A stretch of 64,000 bases of DNA from Rhodobacterales bacterium LSUCC0031 (GTDB lineage Bacteria > Pseudomonadota > Alphaproteobacteria > Rhodobacterales > Rhodobacteraceae), in contig WVSP01000002.1 in assembly GCA_015689735.1 (NCBI GenBank), positions 310,001 to 374,000 of the forward strand, written 5' to 3'. Numbering within the stretch: the first letter of the stretch is position 1; each line of letters begins with the position of its first letter. The notes beneath the pieces were generated by a model. It saw only the letters and a list, made by a program, of their open reading frames with translations. It had not been told where the DNA came from and did not search any database. A program made the translations under genes and the position numbers. Positions 42,551 to 50,700 of this stretch are shown here, piece after piece.

Positions 42551-44200
42551 ATGGGGCTGCACGCCTTTGACATGCTGGCCGCTGTCGTCGCACAGGAAAA
42601 CCCTGGCACCTGTTTCGCGCTGCTGGGGGACGCCAACATGAATTTTGCGACTCGTCTGGCCGAGGCGGGTTGCCCGATGATCTATGTCCGGCACGAGCAT
42701 TGCGCGGTCGCCGCAGCCATGGCCCATGCGCGCAAGACGGGCGGCGTGGGCTTTGCCACCGTCACCTGTGGCCCCGGCCTGACGCAGCTGACCACGGCGC
42801 TGCCTGCGGCGGTGCGCGCGCGCATCCCGCTGGTGGTGCTGGCAGGCGAGGCACCGCTCAAGTCGGCATGGTATAACCAGATGATCGATCAGGCGCCCTT
42901 CGTCACAGCAACGGGGGCTGCCTATCGCGCGCTGCACCATCCCGCGCGTCTGGCCGAAGGCTTGCGCGATGCCTTTCTCGAGGCGCGGATGACTCAAGGG
43001 CCGGTTGTCGTCGGTATTCCGTTCGATCTGCAAAACGCCGTCTGGGCGGAACAGGGCGATTTGCCTGTGCCTTCGGCCGCAATAATGCCGAAAACATCGC
43101 CGATGCCGCCCAATCCCGACGATGTGGCGCGCGCTGTGACACTGGTGGCCGGCGCCAAGCGTGTTGTCGTCATGGCAGGTCTCGGCGTCGCAGAGGCGGG
43201 GGCAGGGGCCGCTTGTATCGCTTTGGCTGATCACTTGGGCGGGCTTTTGGCCACAACGCTGCCCGCGCGGGGGCTGTTTGCGGGTCATCCCTTCAACCTC
43301 AATGTTGCGGGTGGGTTCGCGACCGAAACCGCGCGCGATTGCTTCGCCGATGCCGATTTGGTCATCGCGGTCGGCACCTCGCTCAGCCACCACAATGCCG
43401 ACGGGGGCAAGCTTTGGCCCAAGGCGCACCTCCTCCAGATCGACACCGCGCCCGTGACGGTGGCCCAAGGGCGTATCGCTGCCCATGACCATCTGCGCGC
43501 CGATGCAAGGCTGGGGGTCGAAGCGCTCTTGTCCGTCCTTGCGCCGCAAGATCCCGGCTGGCGGAGCACGGCGCTGGCCGATCGCATCGCCAATTCCCCC
43601 GCCGACAGCACGCAATTCGCGCCCATCCCCGGCCTGCATGACCCGCGCGATGTTGTGTTGGAATTGGAAACCCATCTGCCGCAGGGCTGGGAGATGGTGA
43701 ATTCCTCGGGCCATTGTTCCTATTTCGTGGCGCAGATGCCCTCGCGCCGGCAGGAGAATTTCCTCACGATCCGCGAGTTTGGCGCGATCGGCAACGGCCT
43801 GTCTTTCGCGATGGGCGTGGCCGCGGCACGCCCCGAGACGCCCGTGGTGCTGTTTGACGGCGATGGCAGCTTGCTCATGCATATGCAGGAGTTGGAGACC
43901 ATCGCGCGGCACGGGCTGAAGATCCTGATCGTCGCGATGAACGACGGGGCCTATGGCTCGGAGATCCATAAGCTTAGGGCCGAGGGGTTGTCGGATGCAG
44001 GCGCGGTCTTTGGCCATACCGATCTTGCCGCCATCGCGCGCGGTTTCGGGATCAAGGGCGTCCGGGTTGATGATCTGGCCGCCCTGCCGGGGTTGATCGC
44101 GGCGTTTGCCGCTGATGGGGGTGCGATGCTGTTGGATATCCCGATCTCGGATCAAGTTGCGTCCCCTGTGATCCGGCGCGCGCATCCGCCCAAGGCGTGA
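42551..44200 (+). CDS. Thiamine pyrophosphate-binding enzyme (acetolactate synthase-like)
   Basis: A 549-residue TPP enzyme with the three-domain acetolactate synthase/benzoylformate decarboxylase layout. Glu49 in RHEHCAVAAAMA is the cofactor-activating glutamate; GDGSLLMHMQELET (437 on) to Asn464 is the TPP-Mg motif. The middle domain is Ala/Gly-rich. The start at 42551 follows the tautomerase gene by eight bases. In this setting it could decarboxylate a 2-oxo acid derived from the imported tricarboxylate, but the reaction is unknown; true acetolactate synthase is unlikely without an ilvN partner. Confidence 0.8.
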   Translation: MGLHAFDMLAAVVAQENPGTCFALLGDANMNFATRLAEAGCPMIYVRHEHCAVAAAMAHARKTGGVGFATVTCGPGLTQLTTALPAAVRARIPLVVLAGEAPLKSAWYNQMIDQAPFVTATGAAYRALHHPARLAEGLRDAFLEARMTQGPVVVGIPFDLQNAVWAEQGDLPVPSAAIMPKTSPMPPNPDDVARAVTLVAGAKRVVVMAGLGVAEAGAGAACIALADHLGGLLATTLPARGLFAGHPFNLNVAGGFATETARDCFADADLVIAVGTSLSHHNADGGKLWPKAHLLQIDTAPVTVAQGRIAAHDHLRADARLGVEALLSVLAPQDPGWRSTALADRIANSPADSTQFAPIPGLHDPRDVVLELETHLPQGWEMVNSSGHCSYFVAQMPSRRQENFLTIREFGAIGNGLSFAMGVAAARPETPVVLFDGDGSLLMHMQELETIARHGLKILIVAMNDGAYGSEIHKLRAEGLSDAGAVFGHTDLAAIARGFGIKGVRVDDLAALPGLIAAFAADGGAMLLDIPISDQVASPVIRRAHPPKA

Positions 44201-44224
44201 TCCGGCCGGTTTTGGAATGATGGC

Positions 44225-44974
44225 ATGATCGATTTCCTGACCACCTTGCCCGATGGGCTAAGCCAACTGGCCTTTTGGGTCTTGGTTGTCATGAGCTTCG
44301 TGGGCTCGTTCATCACCGCAGCTTTGGGAATCGGGGGCGGTGCGCTGCTGCTCGTTTTCATGGCGACCCTCATGCCGCCTGCCGCGATCATCCCGGTCCA
44401 CGGGGTTGTTCAGCTTGGCTCGAATGCGGGCCGCGCGGCAATGCTCTTTCGTCATCTGCATCGGCCCGCCTTGGGCGGTTTCGTGCTGGGCTCTGTCATT
44501 GGGGCGGGCGTTGGTGGCGTGGTCGTGGTCGATCTGCCGCCCAATATCGTGCAGATCGGTTTGGGCGTGTTCATCATCTGGTCGGTTCTCGCCAAGCCAC
44601 CCGCATGGCTGACGCAAGTGCCGTGGATGGCGGGGGGGATTTCCAGCTTTCTAACGATGTTCTTTGGCGCGACCGGCGTTTTTGTGGCGAATTACACAAA
44701 ATCTTTCAAGCTTGACCGCCATGCCCATGTGGCGACCCATGCCACGCTCATGACCGTTCAACATGGGCTTAAGGTGGTGATCTTTGGCTTTCTGGGCTTT
44801 GCTTTCGGTGCATGGGCGGGTGTGATCATCGCGCTGATCGTGGCGGGGCTGGTCGGCACCTATGCGGGCAAGCTGGTCTTGAACCGCATGTCGGATGTGA
44901 ACTTCAAGCGCGCGCTCGATATCTTGCTGATCCTGATCTCGCTCAGACTGATCTATCAGGGCGTGACGGGCTGA
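44225..44974 (+). CDS. TauE/SafE family permease (first)
   Basis: A 249-residue membrane protein with about eight hydrophobic segments in two repeats, of the TauE/SafE (DUF81) family, which exports or imports small anions such as sulfite, sulfoacetate or organic acids. GIGGGALLLVF (about 36-46) is the first-repeat motif. Last gene of the rightward tctC operon; its end overlaps the convergent second prpF gene by 19 bases. A role in moving an end product such as a carboxylate is a guess from position. Confidence 0.8.
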   Translation: MIDFLTTLPDGLSQLAFWVLVVMSFVGSFITAALGIGGGALLLVFMATLMPPAAIIPVHGVVQLGSNAGRAAMLFRHLHRPALGGFVLGSVIGAGVGGVVVVDLPPNIVQIGLGVFIIWSVLAKPPAWLTQVPWMAGGISSFLTMFFGATGVFVANYTKSFKLDRHAHVATHATLMTVQHGLKVVIFGFLGFAFGAWAGVIIALIVAGLVGTYAGKLVLNRMSDVNFKRALDILLILISLRLIYQGVTG

Positions 44975-46035
44975 CGGGCTGGTCCCGGAAAGACCACCCC
45001 ATCCATCAGCTTGCGCGCGGTGCGCAATGTGCCTGCGGCGGTGATGGCGCCGTGATCATCGCGGGAGAGTATTACCTCGGCGGCACCTGTGGGATGCTCC
45101 ACGCGAAAGACCCCGTCATCAGGCAGGCGGGCCAGCCTTGCGGCAGGCCCTTCGGGTAGGACACAGGCGGCGGCCACGCTTACCGCAGCGAAAACCCCGA
45201 TGGTTGCGTGGCAGCGATGGGGGATGAAGCTGCGCGTGGAGATCGCGCCGCCGGCGGAGGCGGGTGAGATGAGCGTCATCTTTGGCACGCTTTTCGTGGT
45301 GACATCGCCCAGACCCATCATCGACCCGGCGATCAGCCGGATCGCCTCGATCCTTGCTTTCAAACCAGCATCCGCATCGAGCGCCTCGCGGCTTTCCTGA
45401 CCGCTCAAGCCGAAATCGGCGGCATCCATGACGACGATGGGCATGCCCATGTCGATCAAGGTGCAATCGACATCTTCGATCCCATCGACAGCATTGCCCG
45501 TGGGCAGCATCACGCCGCCCGTCATCGACCCAGCCAGCCCGGAAAACATCAGCGGAATGGCAGCACTGCTGCCTGGCACGCCGTCGATACGGGCGGAACC
45601 CTCATAGCTGACACGGCCCCCCGGTGTGGCGACATGGGCGAGCGCCACCTCGCCCGTATTGACCATGTGGATGCGCACCGGCGTCTGGCCAGCTTGGGCG
45701 GCGACCAGCCCGCGTTCGATCGCGGCAGGGCCGACACCGGCCAGGATATTGCCACAGCCCTGCGCATCGCTGACCAGCGCTTGGTCCACGAAAACCTGCA
45801 AGAACAGATAATCTACATCGGCATCTGGGCGGCTGGACGGTGACAAGATCGCCACCTTGGAGGTCAATGGATCGGCCCCGCCGATCCCGTCGATCTGGCG
45901 GGGATCGGGGCTGCCCATGATCCTGAGCAGAAGATCGTCGATCGCCGCGCGCCCGGCTGGCAGATCGCGCGCGAGGAAATAGGCCCCCTTGGACGTGCCT
46001 CCCCGCATCCAGAGGCAGGGGATCCCCTCACTCAT
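44956..46035 (-). CDS. galD: PrpF family isomerase, 4-oxalomesaconate tautomerase-like (GalD type), copy 2
   Basis: Second PrpF-family protein, 359 residues from ATG 46035. Motifs [41 protein letters not shown] and the [13 protein letters not shown] loop parallel those of copy 1. It is the last gene of a leftward operon after the PIG-L hydratase and RraA-type aldolase, i.e. the galB-galC-galD set of gallate degradation. This copy is therefore the better candidate for the keto-enol tautomerisation of 4-oxalomesaconate. The start overlaps the aldolase stop by eight bases. Confidence 0.87.
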   Translation of the reverse strand: MSEGIPCLWMRGGTSKGAYFLARDLPAGRAAIDDLLLRIMGSPDPRQIDGIGGADPLTSKVAILSPSSRPDADVDYLFLQVFVDQALVSDAQGCGNILAGVGPAAIERGLVAAQAGQTPVRIHMVNTGEVALAHVATPGGRVSYEGSARIDGVPGSSAAIPLMFSGLAGSMTGGVMLPTGNAVDGIEDVDCTLIDMGMPIVVMDAADFGLSGQESREALDADAGLKARIEAIRLIAGSMMGLGDVTTKSVPKMTLISPASAGGAISTRSFIPHRCHATIGVFAAVSVAAACVLPEGPAARLARLPDDGVFRVEHPTGAAEVILSRDDHGAITAAGTLRTARKLMDGVVFPGPARQPVTP

Positions 46036-46702
46036 AGCGCAGGCCCTTTTCGGCCAGTCGCGCGCGCATGGCATAGATATCAAGCCCCAATTCACCCGCG
46101 GCGAGGCGTTGGCGCTTTTGCTCTTCGGCAGCGAGCCGTTTTTCGGCGGCGGCAAGAACGCCGATGGCCTCATCGCGGCGAACCACGCAGACCCCGTCAT
46201 CATCAGCCAAGATCACATCGCCCGCCGCCACAGCGGCGCCGGCACAGACGATGGGGATATTGACCGAGCCGAGCGTCTCCTTGACCGTGCCTTGGGCGCT
46301 GACGGAGGTTGACCAAACGGGAAAGCCCATTGCGCGCAGATCGCGAACATCGCGCACGCCTGCATCGATCACCAGCCCCGCACAGCCCCGCGCCATGGCC
46401 GATGTCGCCAGAAGATCGCCGAAATAGCCGTTGTCGCACGGGCTTGTGGGCGCCAGCACCAAGATATCGCCGGGGCGCAACTGTTCGATGGCGACATGCA
46501 GCATCCAATTGTCGCCGGGCGGCGCGCTGATCGTGACGGCGCTGCCTGCAATGGCCACACCGTCCTGAATGGGCCGCATCTTGGCCGACATAAGCCCTGT
46601 GCGCCCCTGCGCCTCATGCACGGTGGCGACACCTGCCTTCGCCAGCCCCGCGATGACGTCTGCATCGGCGCGGGGGATGTTCTGGACGACGACGCCGCTC
46701 AT
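46028..46702 (-). CDS. galC: 4-carboxy-4-hydroxy-2-oxoadipate aldolase (RraA-like family)
   Basis: Class II pyruvate aldolase of the RraA fold, 224 residues, predicted to cleave 4-carboxy-4-hydroxy-2-oxoadipate (CHA) to pyruvate and oxaloacetate. [11 protein letters not shown] (112-122) contains the Arg117/Asp118 pair used for pyruvate and divalent-metal binding in HMG/CHA aldolases; GDILVLAP and ADDDGVCVV are further family blocks. It overlaps the upstream hydratase gene by four bases (ATGA). The true RNase E inhibitor RraA is shorter and lacks this context. Confidence 0.88.
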   Translation of the reverse strand: MSGVVVQNIPRADADVIAGLAKAGVATVHEAQGRTGLMSAKMRPIQDGVAIAGSAVTISAPPGDNWMLHVAIEQLRPGDILVLAPTSPCDNGYFGDLLATSAMARGCAGLVIDAGVRDVRDLRAMGFPVWSTSVSAQGTVKETLGSVNIPIVCAGAAVAAGDVILADDDGVCVVRRDEAIGVLAAAEKRLAAEEQKRQRLAAGELGLDIYAMRARLAEKGLRYE

Positions 46703-47430
46703 AGTGCATCCACCGTGCGCGGGAAGATCGACTGAAACCCTTCGGCGTATTTGCAATCGCGCCCGCCCGCCTGACCGCCGGAATTGCGCTTGAAATGATT
46801 GGCGCGTTGTTGGGCCACGCGGGTGTAATATTCCCACAGATGCGCTTGGCCGTTCATATGTTCCATCGCGGCGCGCTTTTTCTCCCAGACCGGCGTGATG
46901 TCGAGGAAGACATCGGGCTTCCAGCCCATCTGCTCGGTCTGGTGCGGCTCGAAGAGGTAAAGCTGCGGCGCGCCGAGCACCTTTTGCCCCGGATTGTGGC
47001 CCCAGGCCTGCGCGATCATCCGCGCCTCGAGCGCGATCTGCGTCATGTACATGTGGTCGGTGTTGTAGGGATCGTACTGGCTGTGGCTCATCATCCACGC
47101 GGGCTGGACGCGGCGGATCAGATCGACGAGGGCGAATTTATCCTCGCGCTCCATGTGCAGCGGGTAATCGCCAAGGTCGAAACAGACCAACTCATGCACG
47201 CCAAGCACATCGGCGGCGGCCTCGGCTTCGGCGCGGCGGATCGCTTTGACCTCGTCGAGCGTCTTGCCCTCCTTCCACAGCTTGGCACTTTCGCCGCGCT
47301 CGCCGAATGACAAGCAGGCTACGGTAACCTGGTAGCCCATCTGCGCATGCAGCGCGATGGCGCCGCCGCAGCGCCAGACGAAATCGGCGGCATGGGCCGA
47401 GATGATCAGGGCGGTCGGTTTGTCGGTCAT
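46699..47430 (-). CDS. galB: 4-oxalomesaconate hydratase (PIG-L deacetylase family, GalB type)
   Basis: A 243-residue PIG-L/LmbE-fold metalloprotein. The usual AHPDDE motif is AHAADFVW (12-19), still offering His13 and Asp16; His126 in NTDHMYMT is the likely third ligand. This variant matches the hydratases that convert 4-oxalomesaconate to CHA rather than deacetylases. The start at 47430 is preferred because AGAGGA lies ten bases ahead; the ATG at 47439 is too close to it. First gene of the leftward hydratase-aldolase-tautomerase operon. Confidence 0.85.
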   Translation of the reverse strand: MTDKPTALIISAHAADFVWRCGGAIALHAQMGYQVTVACLSFGERGESAKLWKEGKTLDEVKAIRRAEAEAAADVLGVHELVCFDLGDYPLHMEREDKFALVDLIRRVQPAWMMSHSQYDPYNTDHMYMTQIALEARMIAQAWGHNPGQKVLGAPQLYLFEPHQTEQMGWKPDVFLDITPVWEKKRAAMEHMNGQAHLWEYYTRVAQQRANHFKRNSGGQAGGRDCKYAEGFQSIFPRTVDAL

Positions 47431-47521
47431 GATGCGCATATCCTCTGCGGGTGCGGGCGATGATGGCGGATTATCGGTGCAAGCGGGGCTGGGTGCAAAT
47501 TCAAAGCAAGGCGACCTACAT

Positions 47522-47536
47522 AAGAAATAGCTTCTT
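47522..47536. promoter_or_regulatory. Candidate LysR-type regulator box (AAGAA-N5-TTCTT)
   Basis: Perfect inverted repeat AAGAA-ATAGC-TTCTT in the 182-base gap between the divergent hydratase and DUF1932 genes, extendable to ATAAGAA/TTCTTTA. Spacing and A+T content suit an LTTR recognition site. A TGCATGCA palindrome lies at 47557-47564. The LysR-type gene two genes away is the natural candidate regulator. Confidence 0.55.
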
Positions 47537-47612
47537 TACCTCGACAGAGATGTAGCTGCATGCAACCATCGCATCCATGATGAAAGCCCGTTTTTGCAAG
47601 GGATAACACCCC

Positions 47613-48488
47613 ATGTCTGTGCAGATCGCTATGATTGGATTTGGTGAAGCCGCTACAGCCTTTGTCAGTGGTTGGGCGCGGCCCGATGGGGTGCGGATCA
47701 GCGCCTTTGATGTCAAATCCGAAACCGACGCTCAGGCCGGGGCCATGGCCGCGCGGCAAGATGCGCTTAGGGTGCTGGGGGCCGCCGATATCGCCCGCGC
47801 GCTGGCCGGGGCCGATCTGGTGTTTTGCCTTGTGACCGCCGACCGCGCCGCTGACGCGGCCGAAGCCGCTGCCGCCTCGGGCGCGCTGAAAGCGGGGGCG
47901 CTGTGGTGCGACGGCAATTCTTGTGCGCCTGACACCAAGCGCCAAGCCGCCCGCGCCATCGAAGGGGCAGGGGCGCATTATATCGACATGGCGATCATGG
48001 CGCCGGTCCATCCCCAAAAGCATCTGGTACCGATCAAGTTGGCCGCGCCCAAGGCCGATCTGGCCGCTGAAGCGCTGCGCGCCCTTGGCATGCGGCCCGA
48101 AGTGGTGGGCGAAACGGTCGGCGAAGCCTCGGCGGTCAAGATGCTGCGCTCGGTCATGATCAAAGGGCTCGAGGCGCTGATGGCCGAGTGTTTCCTTGCC
48201 GCGCGTCGCGCGGGCGTTGAAGAGCAGGTGATCGCCTCGCTCGAGGCCTCCGACCCCGATATCGCCTGGCGCAAGCGTGGCGCCTATAATCTCGAGCGGA
48301 TGATGGTACATGGCGCAAGGCGTGCGGCCGAGATGCGGGAAGTGGCAAAAACGGTTGAGGGCCTTGGGCTTTACCCCGGCCTCAGCCGCGCAACGGCCCA
48401 GTGGCAAGATATCGTCGCCGCAACCCATGCCGATCCGGGCGAGGATGCCCTGATTACACGGCTTGACCGGCTGCTGAAGCTACTGTGA
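47613..48488 (+). CDS. NAD-binding dehydrogenase with DUF1932 (6-phosphogluconate dehydrogenase-like)
   Basis: A 291-residue beta-hydroxyacid dehydrogenase relative: N-terminal Rossmann motif IGFGEAATAF (8-17), catalytic-domain start SAVKMLRSVMIKGLEAL (with the family Lys near residue 174) and a C-terminal DUF1932 domain. Proteins of this type often sit in protocatechuate-4,5 and gallate pathway clusters, but their reaction is not established. Divergent from the hydratase operon and translationally coupled (GTGA) to the LysR-type gene. AAGGGATAAC is a good ribosome site. Confidence 0.8.
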   Translation: MSVQIAMIGFGEAATAFVSGWARPDGVRISAFDVKSETDAQAGAMAARQDALRVLGAADIARALAGADLVFCLVTADRAADAAEAAAASGALKAGALWCDGNSCAPDTKRQAARAIEGAGAHYIDMAIMAPVHPQKHLVPIKLAAPKADLAAEALRALGMRPEVVGETVGEASAVKMLRSVMIKGLEALMAECFLAARRAGVEEQVIASLEASDPDIAWRKRGAYNLERMMVHGARRAAEMREVAKTVEGLGLYPGLSRATAQWQDIVAATHADPGEDALITRLDRLLKLL

Positions 48489-49678
48489 GTGGGACGCTTT
48501 CCAACAATCTGCGCCATCTGCGCTTGTTTTTGGCCTTGGCCGAGGCAGGCAGCCTAGCGGCGGCCGCGGCGCAAATGGGCCTGTCGCAGCCAGCAGCAAG
48601 CCAAGCCTTGGCCGCGCTTGAACACCGCGCAGGCGGGCCTTTGTTTGCCCGGCGCATGGGTGGGGCCTTGACCGCGCGGGGGCTGGCGCTGCATCCGCGC
48701 GTGGCGCGCGCCTTCGCAATTTTGGATCAAGGCTTTGCCGAACTGTCCCCGCGGCTTTGGTTGACGACAAGCCATGCGCAGTTGCGCGCGCTGATCGCCA
48801 CCGTGGATTCGGGCAGCTTTGCACTAGCTGCGGCGCGTTTGGGGCTGAAGCCCCCAAGCGTCCAACGGGCTATCGCAACACTGGAGGCTGAGATCGGCCG
48901 CGCCGCGTTTACCCGCACGGCCCAAGGCCTGCTTGCCAGCCGTGCGGCGCAGTCCCTCAGCCGCGCCGCGCGCCTTGCCTTGGCGGAATTGACACAGGCC
49001 ACGGCAGAGTTGGCCAGCCTCGATGGTGTTGCGTCGGGTCCGATCCGGGTCGGTGCCTTGCCCTTGGCTCGGGCGGCATGGCTGCCCGCTGCGCTGGCCG
49101 CGTTCCGGCGGCGCTGTCCGGGGCAGGCGGTGGCGATTGTCGATGGGAGCTACGGGGCCTTGATCGACGCCTTGCAGCGCACAGAGATTGACCTGATGCT
49201 GGGCGCGCTTCGCGATCCCGCACCGCATGGCGATATCTGTGAAAGGCGCGTTTTCGATGATCGCTTGGCCTTGGTTGCGGCGGCGGGCCACCCCTGTGTG
49301 ACAAGAGGGGTGCCGGATATGGCCGATTTGGCGCAGGCCGATTGGGTCGTGCCACGCAGCGGCGCGCCGGGGCGCGCACAGTTCGATGCGCTGTTTGCGG
49401 CGGCTGGCCTGTCGCCGCCCAAGGCGGTCATCGAAACGGGTTCGGCTGTGATCTTGCGCGAATTGGTGCTTGAGGCGGGGTATCTTGGCTGTATCTCAGG
49501 TGCGCAGATCGCGCCCGAGTTGCGCCGTGGACAGGTGTCGCGCCTGCCCATCGGGGGTGATCTTCCCCTGCGGCCCATCGGGATCACGACGCGGGCCGGC
49601 TTTGTGCCGACCTTGGCCCAAGCCACCCTGATCGCCTGCCTGCATCACGCTGCACCCGAGGGGCGCGCGCATGAGTGA
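48485..49678 (+). CDS. LysR-type transcriptional regulator with two tandem HTH domains
   Basis: A 397-residue protein, about 90 residues longer than a standard LTTR. It has two successive winged-HTH domains: residues 8-65 (FLALAEAGSLAAAAAQMGLS, then LFARR) and 97-155 (LIATVDSGSFALAAARLGLK, then AFTRT), each with the LysR pattern of helix-turn-helix and wing. A single substrate-binding effector domain follows (about 185-385). The start is GTG overlapping the previous stop. It probably controls the divergent hydratase operon and its own operon; the doubled DNA-binding part is unusual. Confidence 0.88.
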   Translation: MSGTLSNNLRHLRLFLALAEAGSLAAAAAQMGLSQPAASQALAALEHRAGGPLFARRMGGALTARGLALHPRVARAFAILDQGFAELSPRLWLTTSHAQLRALIATVDSGSFALAAARLGLKPPSVQRAIATLEAEIGRAAFTRTAQGLLASRAAQSLSRAARLALAELTQATAELASLDGVASGPIRVGALPLARAAWLPAALAAFRRRCPGQAVAIVDGSYGALIDALQRTEIDLMLGALRDPAPHGDICERRVFDDRLALVAAAGHPCVTRGVPDMADLAQADWVVPRSGAPGRAQFDALFAAAGLSPPKAVIETGSAVILRELVLEAGYLGCISGAQIAPELRRGQVSRLPIGGDLPLRPIGITTRAGFVPTLAQATLIACLHHAAPEGRAHE

Positions 49679-49706
49679 CTGGCAGGGGCAGGGCGTGCGC
49701 GCCGAC

Positions 49707-50447
49707 CTACCAGATCGCGTCGTAAATCAGCTTGAGCGCGATCACCCCCAAAAGCAGCAAGATGAGCTTGTCGAAGCTTTCCTTCGAGATGCGCCGCGCC
49801 AACCACGCGCCGATGGGCATGCCCCCCAAGAGCGGCACCATCGCCGCCGCGCTGAGCGCTGCAATATGCGAGGTCAGGATGCCCAAGCCGATCAGTGCAG
49901 GGATTTGGACCAACGACATGGCGCAGAAAAACACTGAGATCGTGGCGATGAATTGGCCGCGCTCAAGCCGCATGGCGTTGAGGAAGGTGACGGACACCGG
50001 GGCTGAAATGCCTCCGGCACCCTGCATCATGCCGCCGATCAATCCCACAGGCGCGCACAGCCGGTCGGCCAAGGGCCGGGCGAGATGCCAGTTTGGCCGC
50101 ATGAGCCGAAAGGCGATGTAGAGCAGGACCACGCAGGCCACGACACCCATCAACACCTCGCCGGGCAGGAAGGCCAAGAGGACCGATCCAATGCCCGCAC
50201 CGACCGCACCCGCCCCCGCATAGAGCAGCGTAAAGCGCCGCGATATCTGGCTTTCTCGGAACTGCCAGCCTTGCCACAGATTGGTCAACAGGTTGGGAAT
50301 GGTGAAGATAGCCACCGCCACCGGCACGTTGAAAATCACCGCGAGGACCGGTACACCAACAACCGGCGATCCGGCACCTGTTGCGCCTTTCAAGATCCCG
50401 CCAAGCCCAAGCCCGATCAAGGCCAAAAGAATATCGTGACTGCTCAT
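49707..50447 (-). CDS. TauE/SafE family permease (second)
   Basis: A 246-residue membrane protein with about eight hydrophobic segments. GGILKGATGAGSPVVGVP (about 16-33) is the first-repeat motif and MMQGAGGISAPV the second-repeat counterpart, typical of TauE/SafE. The ATG at 50447 has AAGGAT upstream; a longer frame upstream runs through a promoter region. Convergent with the LysR-type gene (28 bases, nothing seen between) and divergent from the IclR gene. Substrate unknown; sulfonates, sulfite or organic acids are the family range. Confidence 0.82.
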   Translation of the reverse strand: MSSHDILLALIGLGLGGILKGATGAGSPVVGVPVLAVIFNVPVAVAIFTIPNLLTNLWQGWQFRESQISRRFTLLYAGAGAVGAGIGSVLLAFLPGEVLMGVVACVVLLYIAFRLMRPNWHLARPLADRLCAPVGLIGGMMQGAGGISAPVSVTFLNAMRLERGQFIATISVFFCAMSLVQIPALIGLGILTSHIAALSAAAMVPLLGGMPIGAWLARRISKESFDKLILLLLGVIALKLIYDAIW

Positions 50448-50582
50448 CTGACGATCCTTGTCGCGGGGCAATGTCCTGCCCGTGGCTGTGCGCCGGATAT
50501 GCCGGTCGCCCAAAGCATTGTTTGGCTGCGCGCCTCTTTCGAGTTGCTTAATCAGTGGAACCGAATAAATTAACCAAAATCT

Positions 50583-50687
50583 CAATTATTGGGATTCAAT
50601 ACTTATTGCAACTGACCATTGGGCGATACAGGCAGATGCGCATGATCTATTGGATGCAAGGTTGCGGCGCAATTGCGGCGCATGATC
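50583..50687. promoter_or_regulatory. Repeats in the divergent region upstream of the IclR gene
   Basis: The 253-base gap 50448-50700 is A+T-richer than its surroundings in the middle (about 50550-50615). It holds CAATTATTG (50583-50591), two GCGCATGATC repeats exactly 40 bp apart (50638-50647 and 50678-50687), and two TTGCGGCGCA repeats 11 bp apart (50662-50671 and 50673-50682). The last ones end 18 bases before the IclR start codon. They are candidate binding sites for autoregulation. Confidence 0.45.
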
Positions 50688-50700
50688 GTACGGGGGCGCG

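Noticed and set aside
42551-44200. Acetolactate synthase for branched-chain amino acids
   Set aside because: No regulatory subunit or ilv gene is adjacent and the operon is built around tricarboxylate uptake.
46703-47098. Upstream extension of the aldolase frame
   Set aside because: It is a shadow of the hydratase gene in another frame; the coupled ATGA start at 46702 fits.
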